A stretch of DNA of 64,000 nucleotides from Parabacteroides gordonii MS-1 = DSM 23371 (lineage in GTDB: Bacteria; Bacteroidota; Bacteroidia; Bacteroidales; Tannerellaceae): NCBI RefSeq assembly GCF_000969825.1, contig NZ_KQ033919.1, positions 2,097,088 through 2,161,087 on the forward strand, read 5' to 3'. The notes under the pieces were generated by a model that saw only the letters and a program-made list of their open reading frames with translations, did no database searches and was not told where the DNA came from. Below are positions 27,589 through 38,100 of the stretch, one piece after another. The translations under genes were made by a program, and so were the position numbers. Position 1 is the first letter of the stretch. The number at the start of each line of letters is the position of its first letter.

Positions 27589-28980
27589 TTAGTATGAATA
27601 AACGGAAAAACCGGCAATGACAGGAAGATCCAACGACTCTCCGATTTGTAACCTGAGAGCAGAAACCTCTATGGGCTCTATCTCCTCGATCCGTTTATGT
27701 CCGATACAACTTCCCGTAGCCAATGTTTTCCATTTCCCATTCACTTTCCCTTCCACCTTATAACTACGGACACGTTCGCCTTGGCGGATGTCTTCTGCAA
27801 TGACAATTGCATTGATCTTTATCGTTGCAGGCAATTTCAACTGTAAACGCTTTCCTTCTCCTTGGGTTGTAGCTATCGGGTTCCCAAAACGACGTTGTAT
27901 TTCATCACCAAACTCTTTCAGGCGAGCGACATCCACATCCGGAAGCAATCCCCTGTCATCCGGTGTTACTCCCAGAATCAATGTCGAATTACGACCGACC
28001 GAACCATAATACATTTTCATCAGATGCTCCAACGGAAAGACATGTGCATCGTCTCCCGGCTCCCAAAACCACTCATGCCGCCCATTATAGCCTCTCAATG
28101 GGGCATCCGACATGGCTGGCATATAGTATTTGCCCTCCGGATCACCTGTTTTCAACAATTTAAAGTTATCCTTGAAGATTATATCCTGACTTTTGGAATG
28201 GGAATAAGGAAATGGAAATGTTCCCCAACAAGGATAAGAAACCATTCCCGATTCGGAACCTCCCCAGCGAATATCTGCACGCTGGCTGTTGTGATAGAAG
28301 ATTATATTCTTCTGGTATTTCTCTACAATCGGAAGGATATCCGCTCCTCCCAATTCCGGTCCATGCCCGCCTCCATCGTACCATACAATAGCCAAATCTC
28401 CATAACGGGACATCAACTCTTCCGTCATTCCTTCACACATTTTATTATAGAAGATCTGTCGGTTTTCCTGAAATTTAGTCCCGTCTTTAGGCATTATGAA
28501 ATCATGTACTCCCAGAAAAGAGTTCCAACGGATACCGATATAGATACCCGGTTGAACGCCATATTTCCGGCAAGAATTGACGAAATCACGGACAATATCC
28601 CCCTTGCCGTCTTTCCACTTCAAGGCTTTCATGCAATACGGATTCACATCCGACTGGTAAAGAGCAAAACCGGTTTCATGGGTAGCCGTAAGGATTGCTA
28701 TTCCAGCCCCCATCGCCTTTACCGAACGAATCCACTGATCCGTATCCAACTGTTCCGGATTAAATATATTTATATCAGGAATCGGAGTGATACGGTTGTA
28801 AGCCTGGTTATATTTGACTCCGTCGAACACATGCAAGTCGTAAGAAACAAGAACCGCTAATTCTGCGCCTTGCCAATTCAATTGAGCTTGGGTCGGTAAT
28901 GGAAGCATTCTTTCTTTCACTTGCCCGTTTACAGACAAAGCCAAGAACAACAACAAGAACAATAATTCAATTTTCTTCAT
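27589..28980 (-). CDS. GH29 alpha-L-fucosidase, secreted
   Basis: A 463-residue glycoside hydrolase with a signal peptide (MKKIELLFLLLFLALSVNGQ). The barrel region shows AMGAGIAILTATHETGFALY, a variant of the usual KHHDGF segment, and the nucleophile Asp202 in LAIVWYDGGG. A C-terminal beta-sandwich follows (RLQLKLPATIKINAIVIAEDI). GH29 enzymes release terminal alpha-fucose; the non-canonical KHHDGF segment suggests a linkage-specific (GH29-B-like) member. Between two sulfatase genes in PUL A, it likely removes fucose that caps sulfated glycans. Confidence 0.85.
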   Translation of the reverse strand: MKKIELLFLLLFLALSVNGQVKERMLPLPTQAQLNWQGAELAVLVSYDLHVFDGVKYNQAYNRITPIPDINIFNPEQLDTDQWIRSVKAMGAGIAILTATHETGFALYQSDVNPYCMKALKWKDGKGDIVRDFVNSCRKYGVQPGIYIGIRWNSFLGVHDFIMPKDGTKFQENRQIFYNKMCEGMTEELMSRYGDLAIVWYDGGGHGPELGGADILPIVEKYQKNIIFYHNSQRADIRWGGSESGMVSYPCWGTFPFPYSHSKSQDIIFKDNFKLLKTGDPEGKYYMPAMSDAPLRGYNGRHEWFWEPGDDAHVFPLEHLMKMYYGSVGRNSTLILGVTPDDRGLLPDVDVARLKEFGDEIQRRFGNPIATTQGEGKRLQLKLPATIKINAIVIAEDIRQGERVRSYKVEGKVNGKWKTLATGSCIGHKRIEEIEPIEVSALRLQIGESLDLPVIAGFSVYSY

Positions 28981-29023
28981 ATACTATTTATTTGTTTTTT
29001 TATTTCATCTATATCTTTCAGAA

Positions 29024-30508
29024 TCAAGGCAACCCTAAAGACTTATTGGTCGACTTCGACAAGGGAATAGAGGCATCCACCGATTGCAGGTATTCACGCA
29101 ACTCTTTCCGCAAAGCCTCCGCTTTCGCCGGTTCCTTTTCTATCAGATCGGTCGTCTCACCTATATCCTCTTTCAAGTTGAACAACTCCGCCCGTTGGTC
29201 GGCATAATGCCAAATCAACTTCCAATCTCCTTTACGGATGACACTGTACGGGTCGTTTATGTCATAAATATGCGGATAATGCCAAAAGAAAGATCGGTTC
29301 TTGTCCATAGACTTCTTCCCTCTCAATAAAGGAGAGAAATCACGACCGTCTACCGTTCCTATATTTTCTGCAAATTCCGTTGCCGAAGCCAAAGATAAAA
29401 TAGTGGGATAAATATCTTCTATGATAACCGGAGCGTCACAAACCGATCCCGCCTTCGTCATACCCGGTACCTTTACCAACATCGGCACACGGATCCCGCC
29501 TTCATAAGGCGTTATCTTATGCCCTCTAAGCGGAGGATATTTTTTAGCTTGACGCGGCTGGCCGTTGTCCGACATAAATATGATTATCGTATTGTCTTCA
29601 ATCCCCAAACGGCGGACATGTTGCATCAGGTCGCCCAAAGACTTATCCATGCTTTCCAACATAGAAGCATAAATAGCTTCGAAATCCGTCAAGCCCATCT
29701 GCTTGTATTTATCCAGAAAACGGCTGTCTTCTTCCCACGGGGCATGGATAGCATAGTGGGACATATAAAGATAAAACGGCTTTTTCTCATCTACCGCCTT
29801 TTCCATCTCACGGGTAGCCTCCAAAGTCAGTGCTTCGGTGAGATTGATATCTTTGCCATGATACTTTTCCAATCCCGGGACATCCCATTCGGTACCTCCC
29901 TTTCGGAAAGCGGCACTGAAATTACGTGTCCCATGATAACTACCCGGCCCTCCGGCTGCATGCCCTGCAATATTAACATCGAACCCCAAGTTCAATGGTT
30001 CTTCACCCGGTGTCCCGATAGCCCCCCAATGAGCTTTTCCTACATGTATCGTTTTATAACCTGCCTTTTTCAAGACGGAAGGCAGTGTTTCACGCACGCA
30101 TAAAGTATGTTTAACGCCGGGAACCATGGACATGCCGTTTACGTTCCATTCCGACACGGCCACCTCTTCATTCTTTGTATGCCGGTCGGAAGATTTATCC
30201 TTAAACAATGTCCAATTCGTCACTTTGTGCCGTGCCGCATTCTGCCCGGTCATCAAACTTATACGGCTAGGTGAAGACAGAGGACAAGCATACGCCTGAG
30301 TAAACTTTATCCCCTGCAATTCCAAACGTTCCATATTGGGTGTATGGTAATGGTTGTTCAACCAAGTTCTTTCCGTGTGGAAGGCGACAGAGGTTTCCTG
30401 CCAACCCATATCATCCACCAGAAAGAAAATGATGTTGGGTTTCTCCTGAGCCATCAAAGAAGAAACCTCCATCATCGAAAATATCAATCCCGTACAAATT
30501 TTCTTCAT
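29024..30508 (-). CDS. S1-family sulfatase, serine type
   Basis: A 494-residue exported sulfatase (signal peptide MKKICTGLIFSMMEVSSLMA). The maturation motif is SSPSRISLMTG with Ser78. Metal-site segments are FLVDDMGWQE and FMSDNGQPRQ. A long insertion after the motif (about 95-130) sets it apart from the neighbouring sulfatases, so it probably hydrolyses a different sulfate ester. Its ATG overlaps the stop of the EEP gene by four bases (ATGA), pointing to translational coupling. Substrate not assignable. Confidence 0.88.
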   Translation of the reverse strand: MKKICTGLIFSMMEVSSLMAQEKPNIIFFLVDDMGWQETSVAFHTERTWLNNHYHTPNMERLELQGIKFTQAYACPLSSPSRISLMTGQNAARHKVTNWTLFKDKSSDRHTKNEEVAVSEWNVNGMSMVPGVKHTLCVRETLPSVLKKAGYKTIHVGKAHWGAIGTPGEEPLNLGFDVNIAGHAAGGPGSYHGTRNFSAAFRKGGTEWDVPGLEKYHGKDINLTEALTLEATREMEKAVDEKKPFYLYMSHYAIHAPWEEDSRFLDKYKQMGLTDFEAIYASMLESMDKSLGDLMQHVRRLGIEDNTIIIFMSDNGQPRQAKKYPPLRGHKITPYEGGIRVPMLVKVPGMTKAGSVCDAPVIIEDIYPTILSLASATEFAENIGTVDGRDFSPLLRGKKSMDKNRSFFWHYPHIYDINDPYSVIRKGDWKLIWHYADQRAELFNLKEDIGETTDLIEKEPAKAEALRKELREYLQSVDASIPLSKSTNKSLGLP

Positions 30509-31440
30509 ATTTTATCTTGTTTATCTTTTATACACAAATCAATACCTACCGGATAATGATCCGACAAATAATCCGTATCTTTTTCATTATAAATAAACGC
30601 ATCTGTTACCTCTTTAGCAATCAAAGGCGTTGCAAGTATAAAATCTAACCGTTCACCTACTCGTTTTCGGACTTCCTGATGCCGAGATAAATACATCAAT
30701 ATAGCGGTTGGAAATGTTGTTCGCTTATCTTCGGGGACATAACATCGGCAAACATCAATGAATGGCAATGACAAAAATCTTGAAATAACAGAATAATCAA
30801 AATTTCCATCCAATAAATTATGACTTTGTTTTCCTCCGTATTTCATTAACAACTCAATAGCATTCGCTTCCATATAATCTGCATCAAATGGAGAATGAGC
30901 ATTCATATCTCCCATCAAAAGGCATTTATCCAATGTCTTTTCTTTTATATATTGAACAATAAACCCAGCCTCTGCACGACGTTTATCAGTATCTCCCGGA
31001 TTCAAATGAGTAACCAAAATATCATATCCATAAGTTTCCACATGCAATAAACCATGTCCACAGTTTTCCAGCAATTTTGCTTTAAGATTTATCGGTTTCT
31101 TCGAAGTAATTCCGACCGGATAACCATTCTCCTTCAATATAACAGCATAAGGGTGTCCCCATTGTTGTGCCATTGCCAATAAACTTTCCTGAGTAAAGCC
31201 ACACAATTCCTGTAATGCTAATATCTCAGGATCTTGTTTTCTGATCCATTCCACAAAACGGTTCTGCCGGTCTTTGTCTTTTTTCCAGTCAAAGCCATTA
31301 AACACATTGTATGAAATAATCCTTATTTTTTCATACCCTTGTTCCCAATGCCGCTCATAAGTCCGTTGAATTTCATTTTGGGCTTTTAGTGATATCCCCA
31401 AAAAGACATCTAAAAAAAAGATACAAATGATATTTTTCAT
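30505..31440 (-). CDS. Endonuclease/exonuclease/phosphatase (EEP) family protein, exported
   Basis: A 311-residue metal-dependent phosphodiesterase-fold protein. Conserved EEP segments in order: RIISYNVFNGFDW, EILALQELCGF (metal Glu), LVTHLNPGD, LLMGDMNAHSPFD and SDHYPVGID (catalytic Asp-His). A hydrophobic N-terminus (MKNIICIFFLDVFLGIS) suggests export. The family includes DNases, sphingomyelinases and sugar or inositol phosphatases; which applies is unknown. The start could be ATG 31446 or 31440; the latter matches the decayed paralogue at 33541-33632. The gene is AT-rich (35% GC in one 60-base sample) and overlaps the next gene by four bases. Confidence 0.82.
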   Translation of the reverse strand: MKNIICIFFLDVFLGISLKAQNEIQRTYERHWEQGYEKIRIISYNVFNGFDWKKDKDRQNRFVEWIRKQDPEILALQELCGFTQESLLAMAQQWGHPYAVILKENGYPVGITSKKPINLKAKLLENCGHGLLHVETYGYDILVTHLNPGDTDKRRAEAGFIVQYIKEKTLDKCLLMGDMNAHSPFDADYMEANAIELLMKYGGKQSHNLLDGNFDYSVISRFLSLPFIDVCRCYVPEDKRTTFPTAILMYLSRHQEVRKRVGERLDFILATPLIAKEVTDAFIYNEKDTDYLSDHYPVGIDLCIKDKQDKI

Positions 31441-31448
31441 AAACATAA

Positions 31449-33476
31449 TTATTTCAATTTCAACACATGTACAATTGTATGATCATCTCCATTCATATTG
31501 AAGCCGGAAGGAACATACAACCAAGAGGGTTCCCCATTTTCCATTAATACCTGCGGACGTTCAAATTTAGGCATTTTCCCATAAAGACCTTTAGCTTTTT
31601 TCAATCGGTCTTTCCCTACATAATATTCGAACGGATAAAAACCGGCTTCTTTCCTGTCAAAAGTAATGCCATCATCCGAACTCCACAAGATACCTCCTCC
31701 TTCGTTCAGTATACCATGGTTGTCGGTAGTCAGTAAACAGATCTTGTCTTTCCAGATAAAGGCATATCCGTCTTCTATGGCTAAATTGTTACGGGTGACA
31801 GGTTCGGGATACATCACATAAGGACCTTCAATATGTTCGGCAAAGGCAACTCCCATTTGAGACTTATTCGATTTGAAGTAAAGCAAGTATCCCCCTTTGG
31901 GATGTACCAGCAGGGCAGGATTGACAACACCGTTACCGGCATTATTCGTCCAATGATCCGGGTTAGAGGAAGGAGAAAGGATACAACCGTCTTTTCCGAC
32001 TTTCTTCCACGGACCGTTCAAGTGATCAGCGATCAACATGCCTATCTTTTGGTTTTTAGGATGAGGCGGTTGTTTGTAATTATCGTTAGAAATGTAGAGT
32101 AAAGCATATTTGTCTCCCACTTTATGGATGGCCGGGTTATGTATGCCGCATTTATCCCAAGTTTTTTTCCCTGTTCCGGTAAGCACGACATTCAAAAAGC
32201 GAAAAGGACCTTCCGGTTTATCGGCTATGTAATGGGCTATTTCGCTATGTGAACGCCACCCGGGATCAAACTTGTGCTCTATTTTCCAACGGGTGGCAAA
32301 CAGATGTATCTTACCGTCTTCACCTTTAATGGGCGATGAACCCCATACGTGGTAACCGGGGTCGTCGATGGCTATCCCCCGGAACTCCCACCGGTCGGCT
32401 AAAACCTTCTGCTTATCTTTTGGCTCCGTTAATTTAAAGAATACGATAAACGCATCATTTCCTTTCTTGACACCGAAGCTAAGCAACGTCGGTTCTCCGT
32501 TTTCCACATACACAAAAGGACGTTCCATCCGCTCCACTTTCATGACTGTACCATCTTTCAACGGGACTTCTTTTTTACAGACCTCATAATGTTTGGCCTT
32601 TTGCCAGTTGATGCCGTCTTCGGAAGTTATCAATCCGATAAAATTACCTCCATGCGCATGAAAAATGGCATAATAACGTTTCCGGTTTTTGTCGTACCAC
32701 ATAGATACATCTTCGGTAGGTATATCAGCAAAAGCCGGTTTGTCTTCCAATCGAAATGGACCGGTAGGACTATCGGAAGTTCCTATCGCCTGTATTAAAC
32801 GAGGTTTACTGGATTTTACATCGTCACCTTTAATAATCAGGTAATACTTACTATCTTCTCCCCGGCATATTGCGGGATTGACGGTTACGGTTCCGATAGG
32901 ACCGTGAGGTTCTATCATAGGTTTGTTCATTCTTTCCCAAGGCCCTTCCAGCGATTGTGCCGTAGCGACACCAGTCCGTTGGTTAGAACGCAACAAAGGC
33001 CAGTATTTGTGTGAATATCCTGTTTTAGCAGCTTCAACCAGGTCGTTTTCCGACAACTTTTCTTTACCGGTATTGGTGGAAGTATAATACATATAATAAT
33101 TGTAATCGAACTTCTTTACTTTTACATTATGGGCCGTGACGTTATCCCAATACCTTTTTCTGGCCTTCAGGACGGTTTTGCCCATTTTGTAAGGTCCCTC
33201 CGGTTTGGAGGCTGTAGCATGTGCTATTTCAGAGTGTGTCAACCAAGAGTAAAAACCGATGGATTTAGGCCATCGTGAATAGAACAGATGGTAAATTCCG
33301 GCATCATCTTTGATGATAGAATTACACCAGTTATAGTACGTGGAATCATGCACGAACAATGCCGGATCGGCCGATTGCATCATAGCCGACAAGTTGAGGT
33401 CGTCGGTCGATTGGGCAAAAGCCACGATGTTTAGCATAGAAGCTAAAAGAGTTGATATAAGATATTTTCTTTTCAT
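31449..33476 (-). CDS. Tandem beta-propeller protein, putative glycosidase
   Basis: A 675-residue exported protein (signal peptide ending in IVAFAQ). The two halves are similar: YYNWCNSIIKDDAGIYHLFYSRW with HSEIAHATASKPEGPY in the first, and YHVWGSSPIKGEDGKIHLFATRW with HSEIAHYIADKPEGPF in the second. Both look like five-bladed propellers of the GH43/GH32/GH117 type, so this is a fused duplicate. Family number and catalytic residues are not clear by eye. The single-propeller protein at 51757-52974 in PUL B has a related layout (FMWGASVLKSEEDGKYY). It lies between the EEP gene and the SusD gene in PUL A. Confidence 0.75.
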   Translation of the reverse strand: MKRKYLISTLLASMLNIVAFAQSTDDLNLSAMMQSADPALFVHDSTYYNWCNSIIKDDAGIYHLFYSRWPKSIGFYSWLTHSEIAHATASKPEGPYKMGKTVLKARKRYWDNVTAHNVKVKKFDYNYYMYYTSTNTGKEKLSENDLVEAAKTGYSHKYWPLLRSNQRTGVATAQSLEGPWERMNKPMIEPHGPIGTVTVNPAICRGEDSKYYLIIKGDDVKSSKPRLIQAIGTSDSPTGPFRLEDKPAFADIPTEDVSMWYDKNRKRYYAIFHAHGGNFIGLITSEDGINWQKAKHYEVCKKEVPLKDGTVMKVERMERPFVYVENGEPTLLSFGVKKGNDAFIVFFKLTEPKDKQKVLADRWEFRGIAIDDPGYHVWGSSPIKGEDGKIHLFATRWKIEHKFDPGWRSHSEIAHYIADKPEGPFRFLNVVLTGTGKKTWDKCGIHNPAIHKVGDKYALLYISNDNYKQPPHPKNQKIGMLIADHLNGPWKKVGKDGCILSPSSNPDHWTNNAGNGVVNPALLVHPKGGYLLYFKSNKSQMGVAFAEHIEGPYVMYPEPVTRNNLAIEDGYAFIWKDKICLLTTDNHGILNEGGGILWSSDDGITFDRKEAGFYPFEYYVGKDRLKKAKGLYGKMPKFERPQVLMENGEPSWLYVPSGFNMNGDDHTIVHVLKLK

Positions 33477-33540
33477 GGTAAAATGTATTTATTTTTATTG
33501 TTTTAAAGAAACCATCACTATATAAGCATCGTCATCTTTT

Positions 33541-33632
33541 TTACACCCCATACGTTACAAGTATAAACTCAAACCATTCACCTACTCGTTTACAGACTTC
33601 TTGATATCAAAACAACAAATAATATTCCTCAT
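33541..33632 (-). pseudogene. Decayed, internally deleted copy of the EEP gene
   Basis: Read from the ATG at 33632 the minus strand gives MRNIICCF, close to the EEP N-terminus MKNIICIF. One frame shift later it reads YQEVCKRVGEWFEFILVT, matching HQEVRKRVGERLDFILAT from the EEP C-terminal region. A hand alignment of the latter gives 46 of 54 identical bases. The 230 or so codons between are missing. The frame ends at TAA 33541-33543. It is a remnant of a former second copy. Confidence 0.7.
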
Positions 33633-33643
33633 GATAATGTTTA

Positions 33644-33671
33644 AATCAGAAGAGTAAAAACTCTTCTGATT
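33644..33671 (-). terminator. Hairpin after susD of PUL A
   Basis: AATCAGAAGAGT (33644-33655) pairs perfectly with 33660-33671 around an AAAA loop, 18 bases after the SusD stop. On the minus strand it is followed by TTAAACATT, not a strong U tract, so partial termination or RNA 3'-end protection is more likely than a full stop. Confidence 0.6.
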
Positions 33672-33688
33672 CATAAATTTAATTGATA

Positions 33689-35143
33689 TTACCACCCTGG
33701 ATTATTTTCTTTTATATTCGGATTTTCATCCAATACAAACGCAGGCAATGGCCACAATTCACACTTCCCTTTTACCCATTTAGAACCAGGAATACCAGAC
33801 ATAACCTCATCTTGTATACCCCAACGAATAATATCCCATCCCCGGATATCCTCGAAAGCAAATTCAACTCTACGTTCGTGACGAATTGCTTTTCTCATTT
33901 CATCCTGGCTATAGGATGCTTTCGTTTCCAATCCGGCACGATCTCTTATCCGTTTCAATAGAGGTATCGCTTCGCTTGTCCGTCCTAATTCATTCAAAGC
34001 TTCGGCGCGGAATAAGATTACTTCAGCATAACGCATTACAATCGTGTTAATTCCTATCTGTCGAACATCTCCATAATAAAGATTTCCCTTTTTTACATCA
34101 TGGGGAGTCGGGCCATAAGCGGAAGCCATCTCTCCACTATATACCAAGTCTTTACCTCCTACTGTCAATATCTCTCCGTCCTGAAAAAAGGTTGCGGCAA
34201 AACGTTTATCTCCCGGTTCAAACTCTTCCACGATACTCTTGGAACACTGTATCCAGCCATAACCTGCATGACGAGCCAGATTTACACCACGTGGCCCAAA
34301 ATAAACAGGTCTCCAGTTTGTTGAAAATTCAGTCGAGTATTGTCTTTCCAATATCGACTCTTTATTATTTTCATTTTCTTCAAGATGGATAGCAGAATAA
34401 TCCGCTAATAATTCATATACTCCCTGTTCTTCCAGTTTCATCACTTCGGCGGCCCACTTTTCAGCCTCCTGCCAGTTTTTCATATTAAGATAGACCAGTG
34501 ATAAATGAGCCATAGCTGTTCCTTTTGTGACACGTCCGGCTTCTGCAGAAGACCATTGCAGTGGTAAGTTTTCTGATGCAAACATCAAATCTTCCAAAAT
34601 CAATTTATAAACCTCATCTACTGACGAACGTTCAGGATACAAATCATCCAAAGACGTATATTCACGAGTTACCAATGGAATGCCTCCATATAAACGTACT
34701 AATCTGAAATACCAGTAAGCACGAATAAAATGAGCTTGCCCCAAAACTTCATTTTTTACTTTTTCCTGAATTTCCATAGGGGCAACATTATCTATACAGG
34801 TATTACAACGAGAAATACCTTTGTAAGCAGCATTCCATACACCTTTTACTGCCTCATGGTTTTCGTCAAACTGATAAGTAGGCATAAAACCAGTCCATCC
34901 TAAAAATGGAAATATATCATCAGACTGCATATCCCCAACAGCATCCAATCCCGGAGCCCAAAAATTAGTCGGATCATTCATTTGTTTATAGCAGGATGTT
35001 CCTGCCATAATTGCATCCTGCTCCGTTTTGTAAAAAGTATCCGGAGTAACCGTTCCATAAGGATTTTCTTCTAAGAAATCAGAACAAGCAGGCAATATGG
35101 ACAAAAGCGTTGAAGCTCCCAATATATATATTATTTGTTTCAT
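33689..35143 (-). CDS. SusD/RagB-family outer-membrane glycan-binding lipoprotein (PUL A)
   Basis: A 484-residue surface lipoprotein: the signal ends in LLSILPACSDFLEE with lipidated Cys20. It carries the SusD N-terminal signature YGTVTPDTFYKTEQDAIMAG, the helical TPR-like core (AHFIRAYWYFRLVRLYGGIPLV) and the C-terminal signature RDRAGL and RRVEFAFEDIRGWDIIRWG. SusD proteins cap the SusC channel and capture glycan at the cell surface. Its gene follows susC by 12 bases and precedes a hairpin and the enzyme genes. Confidence 0.95.
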   Translation of the reverse strand: MKQIIYILGASTLLSILPACSDFLEENPYGTVTPDTFYKTEQDAIMAGTSCYKQMNDPTNFWAPGLDAVGDMQSDDIFPFLGWTGFMPTYQFDENHEAVKGVWNAAYKGISRCNTCIDNVAPMEIQEKVKNEVLGQAHFIRAYWYFRLVRLYGGIPLVTREYTSLDDLYPERSSVDEVYKLILEDLMFASENLPLQWSSAEAGRVTKGTAMAHLSLVYLNMKNWQEAEKWAAEVMKLEEQGVYELLADYSAIHLEENENNKESILERQYSTEFSTNWRPVYFGPRGVNLARHAGYGWIQCSKSIVEEFEPGDKRFAATFFQDGEILTVGGKDLVYSGEMASAYGPTPHDVKKGNLYYGDVRQIGINTIVMRYAEVILFRAEALNELGRTSEAIPLLKRIRDRAGLETKASYSQDEMRKAIRHERRVEFAFEDIRGWDIIRWGIQDEVMSGIPGSKWVKGKCELWPLPAFVLDENPNIKENNPGW

Positions 35144-35155
35144 AAGACATTTTAT

Positions 35156-38100
35156 TTAAAAATTAAGATTCAAACCAATCGTATATGAACGAGACTGCGG
35201 ATAAGAGTCTCCCCATGAATTCCAGTTAGCTATACCATTAATTTCAGGATCAAATCCAGGGTAAGGAGTAATTGTCAGCAAATTCTGGCCGGCCACATAT
35301 ACACGTGCAGACATTGTATCTTTTACTCTAAAAGTATATCCGACCGATAAATTCTTCAATCTTAAATAATCGGCACTTTTAATTTGCCAAGAGGATACAT
35401 CCGGATATTCAGCATTATATTTCACTTTGGGCATTTCATTAGTTGAACCTGGCCCTGTCCATCTGTCAAGCCAAATCGAGTTTACATTTCTTAAACCACA
35501 CATAGGAAACATTCCACCAAAATACCCCCAGAACAAATCCTTACCAAAGTCTCCTTGCCAAAACATTGAAAAATCAAAGTTCTTATATTTCATTGATAAG
35601 TTCAGACCTAAAGTAGATGTTGGCATTGCGTTTGCGATATACGTTCTATCTTCAGACGTGATTTTATTATCCCCATTCAAATCTTTAAATTTAGGTGTTC
35701 CCACTTCAGCCTTCGACCATTCCGGAGAGTTCTTTATTTCCTCTTCCGTCTGATAAATTCCATCAAACACATATCCGTAAATTGAATTTATCGGATGTCC
35801 TATTTCACTTCGGGCAACTACATTATAACTATAGTTATGAGTTATGAAATCCTGTTCTCCGATCAATCCTCTTACTTCATTCTTATTATATCCATAAGTC
35901 AGCGCAGCATTTAACCATAAACCTCCGAAAGTATTATTATAACGAACTTCCAATTCAAACCCAGTGTTACGAACTTTTCCTGCATTTACTGTCGGAGATC
36001 CCTTACCTACCGTTGAAGGAATAGGATAAGATAACAATATATCACGAGTGTTCTTCACATAGAACTCTGAAACCAATGAAAGAGTATTATTTAAGAACCC
36101 CATATCCAAACCGATATTGGTTATCGTTGTCGTTTCCCATTTAATAGTAGGATCTATTAAATTAACAGAAGAGACCCCTGGTACACGGCTCGTTCCATCA
36201 CCAAACAAATACCATTGATTTACATCAAGTTGGTCTGAGAAGGAATATAATCCAATCTCCTGATTACCCAATGAACCATAACTTGCACGTACTTTCAGGT
36301 TGGATAACCAACTTAAATCTTTCATAAACTCTTCTTCCGATAAACGCCATGCTATTGATCCGGAAGGGAAGTATCCAAACTTATTTTCCTTACCAAACCG
36401 GGAAGAACCATCTGCACGCAAATTGAAAGACAGTAAATAACGTGAATTGAAATTATAATTAATATTACCAAAATAAGATAACATAGACCAACGTTTCAGG
36501 CCACCGGTTGCACGCCAATCACGTTGTCCGGCATCTAAGACCTGCAAATATTCACTATCATTCAAAAAGCCTTTCACCACTGAGTCATTGTTCTTTTTCT
36601 GGCTGGCTTGCAATGACATTCCAAGCATAGCATCCACATGATGCTTACTCCAGTCTTTATTGAAATAAAGCAGATAATCGTTTTGCCATGTATATCCTAA
36701 AGACATATTATCATTCAGTTTCTGATCTGTAAAATCAAGATAATCACCGTAGATATCAACTCTAGGATAGTACTTTTTTGAATTTTGGGCCGCAAAGTCG
36801 ATACCTCCCGTCACTTTAAACTTTAACTCGTCCAATATTTGATACTCAGCATAAACATTAGCCAATGCACGCCACATACTCTCTTTATGTCCCTTATATA
36901 GTTCTGTCAAATACATCGGATTGGCAGAATTGCCTTCTCCATTTTCCGTACTGGTTCCCCAAGAGCCATCTTCTTTGTACACCGACATAGTTGGAGCGGC
37001 TATAACAGCTGCACTTAAAGGTTGGGAATTCCCATAAGACTCATTCCATGTTAACGTTACAGAATTACCCACTTTTAATTTTGGCAAAATCTTACTATCC
37101 CCATTGAAACGAAAACTGGCACGGTCATATCCAGTATTCTTAACAATACCTTCCTGGGTAAAAAATGTCCCCGAAACATAATAATTAGTTTCATCCGTTG
37201 CTTTTGAGAAATTCACATTGTATTCTTGAACAGGTGCCAAATGAGTTACTTCTTTTACCCAATTTGTCCCTTTTCCATAATAAGCAGGTTCATGCGAAAA
37301 CATTGATTCCATACCAGCATTTGCCCGTGCTTCATTTTGCAACATTACAAACTGCTCTGCATTCAATACATCATAATCCTTCATTAATGTCTGTACAGAC
37401 ACATAGGCATTAACACTTAGTTTTCCAATACCTTTCGTTCCCCGTTTAGTCGTTATCAAAAGAACGCCATTAGCGGCACGAGCTCCATAAATCGCTGCAG
37501 AAGAAGCATCTTTCAATACACTGACGGACTCAATATCATTCGGATCAATTGTCTCGATGCCATAATCAACAGCCTGCCCATCAACAACCAAAAGCGGATT
37601 ATTTTTTGTATTAGAATTATCTTCATTAACTCCTAACGTACCCATACCGCGTATACGGATGGTAGAACCGGCTCCAGGCTTTCCGTTATTTTGGGTAATC
37701 TGAACTCCTGACAGATGTCCTTTGATCATGGACGAAACCGAATTAGTCTGTATATCTCCCATATCCTCCGGACGGACAGAACCGACAGCACCAGTCAAAT
37801 TTACTTTCTTTTGTGTTCCATATCCTACCACAACGACTTCATCTAGAGCTTGTGTATCTTCATGTAAAACAATCCGGATTATACTATCTTTCCCAACTTT
37901 TACTTCTGCCGGATTATAACCGATATAAGTAACCTGTAAGACCGCTCCACCAGGAACCTCCAAAGCAAACTTACCATCCACATCCGTGATTGTCCCATTG
38001 GTAGTCCCTTTTACTACCACATTAGCCCCGATCACAGGTTCCCCGCTTTTATCTACTACAATACCCGTTATCTTTTTTCCAAGCTGCTGTAATGCCATTC

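Noticed and set aside
27862-28860. 332-codon plus-strand open frame opposite the GH29 gene
   Set aside because: No recognisable domain or signal; it is the antisense shadow of a gene with clear GH29 landmarks.
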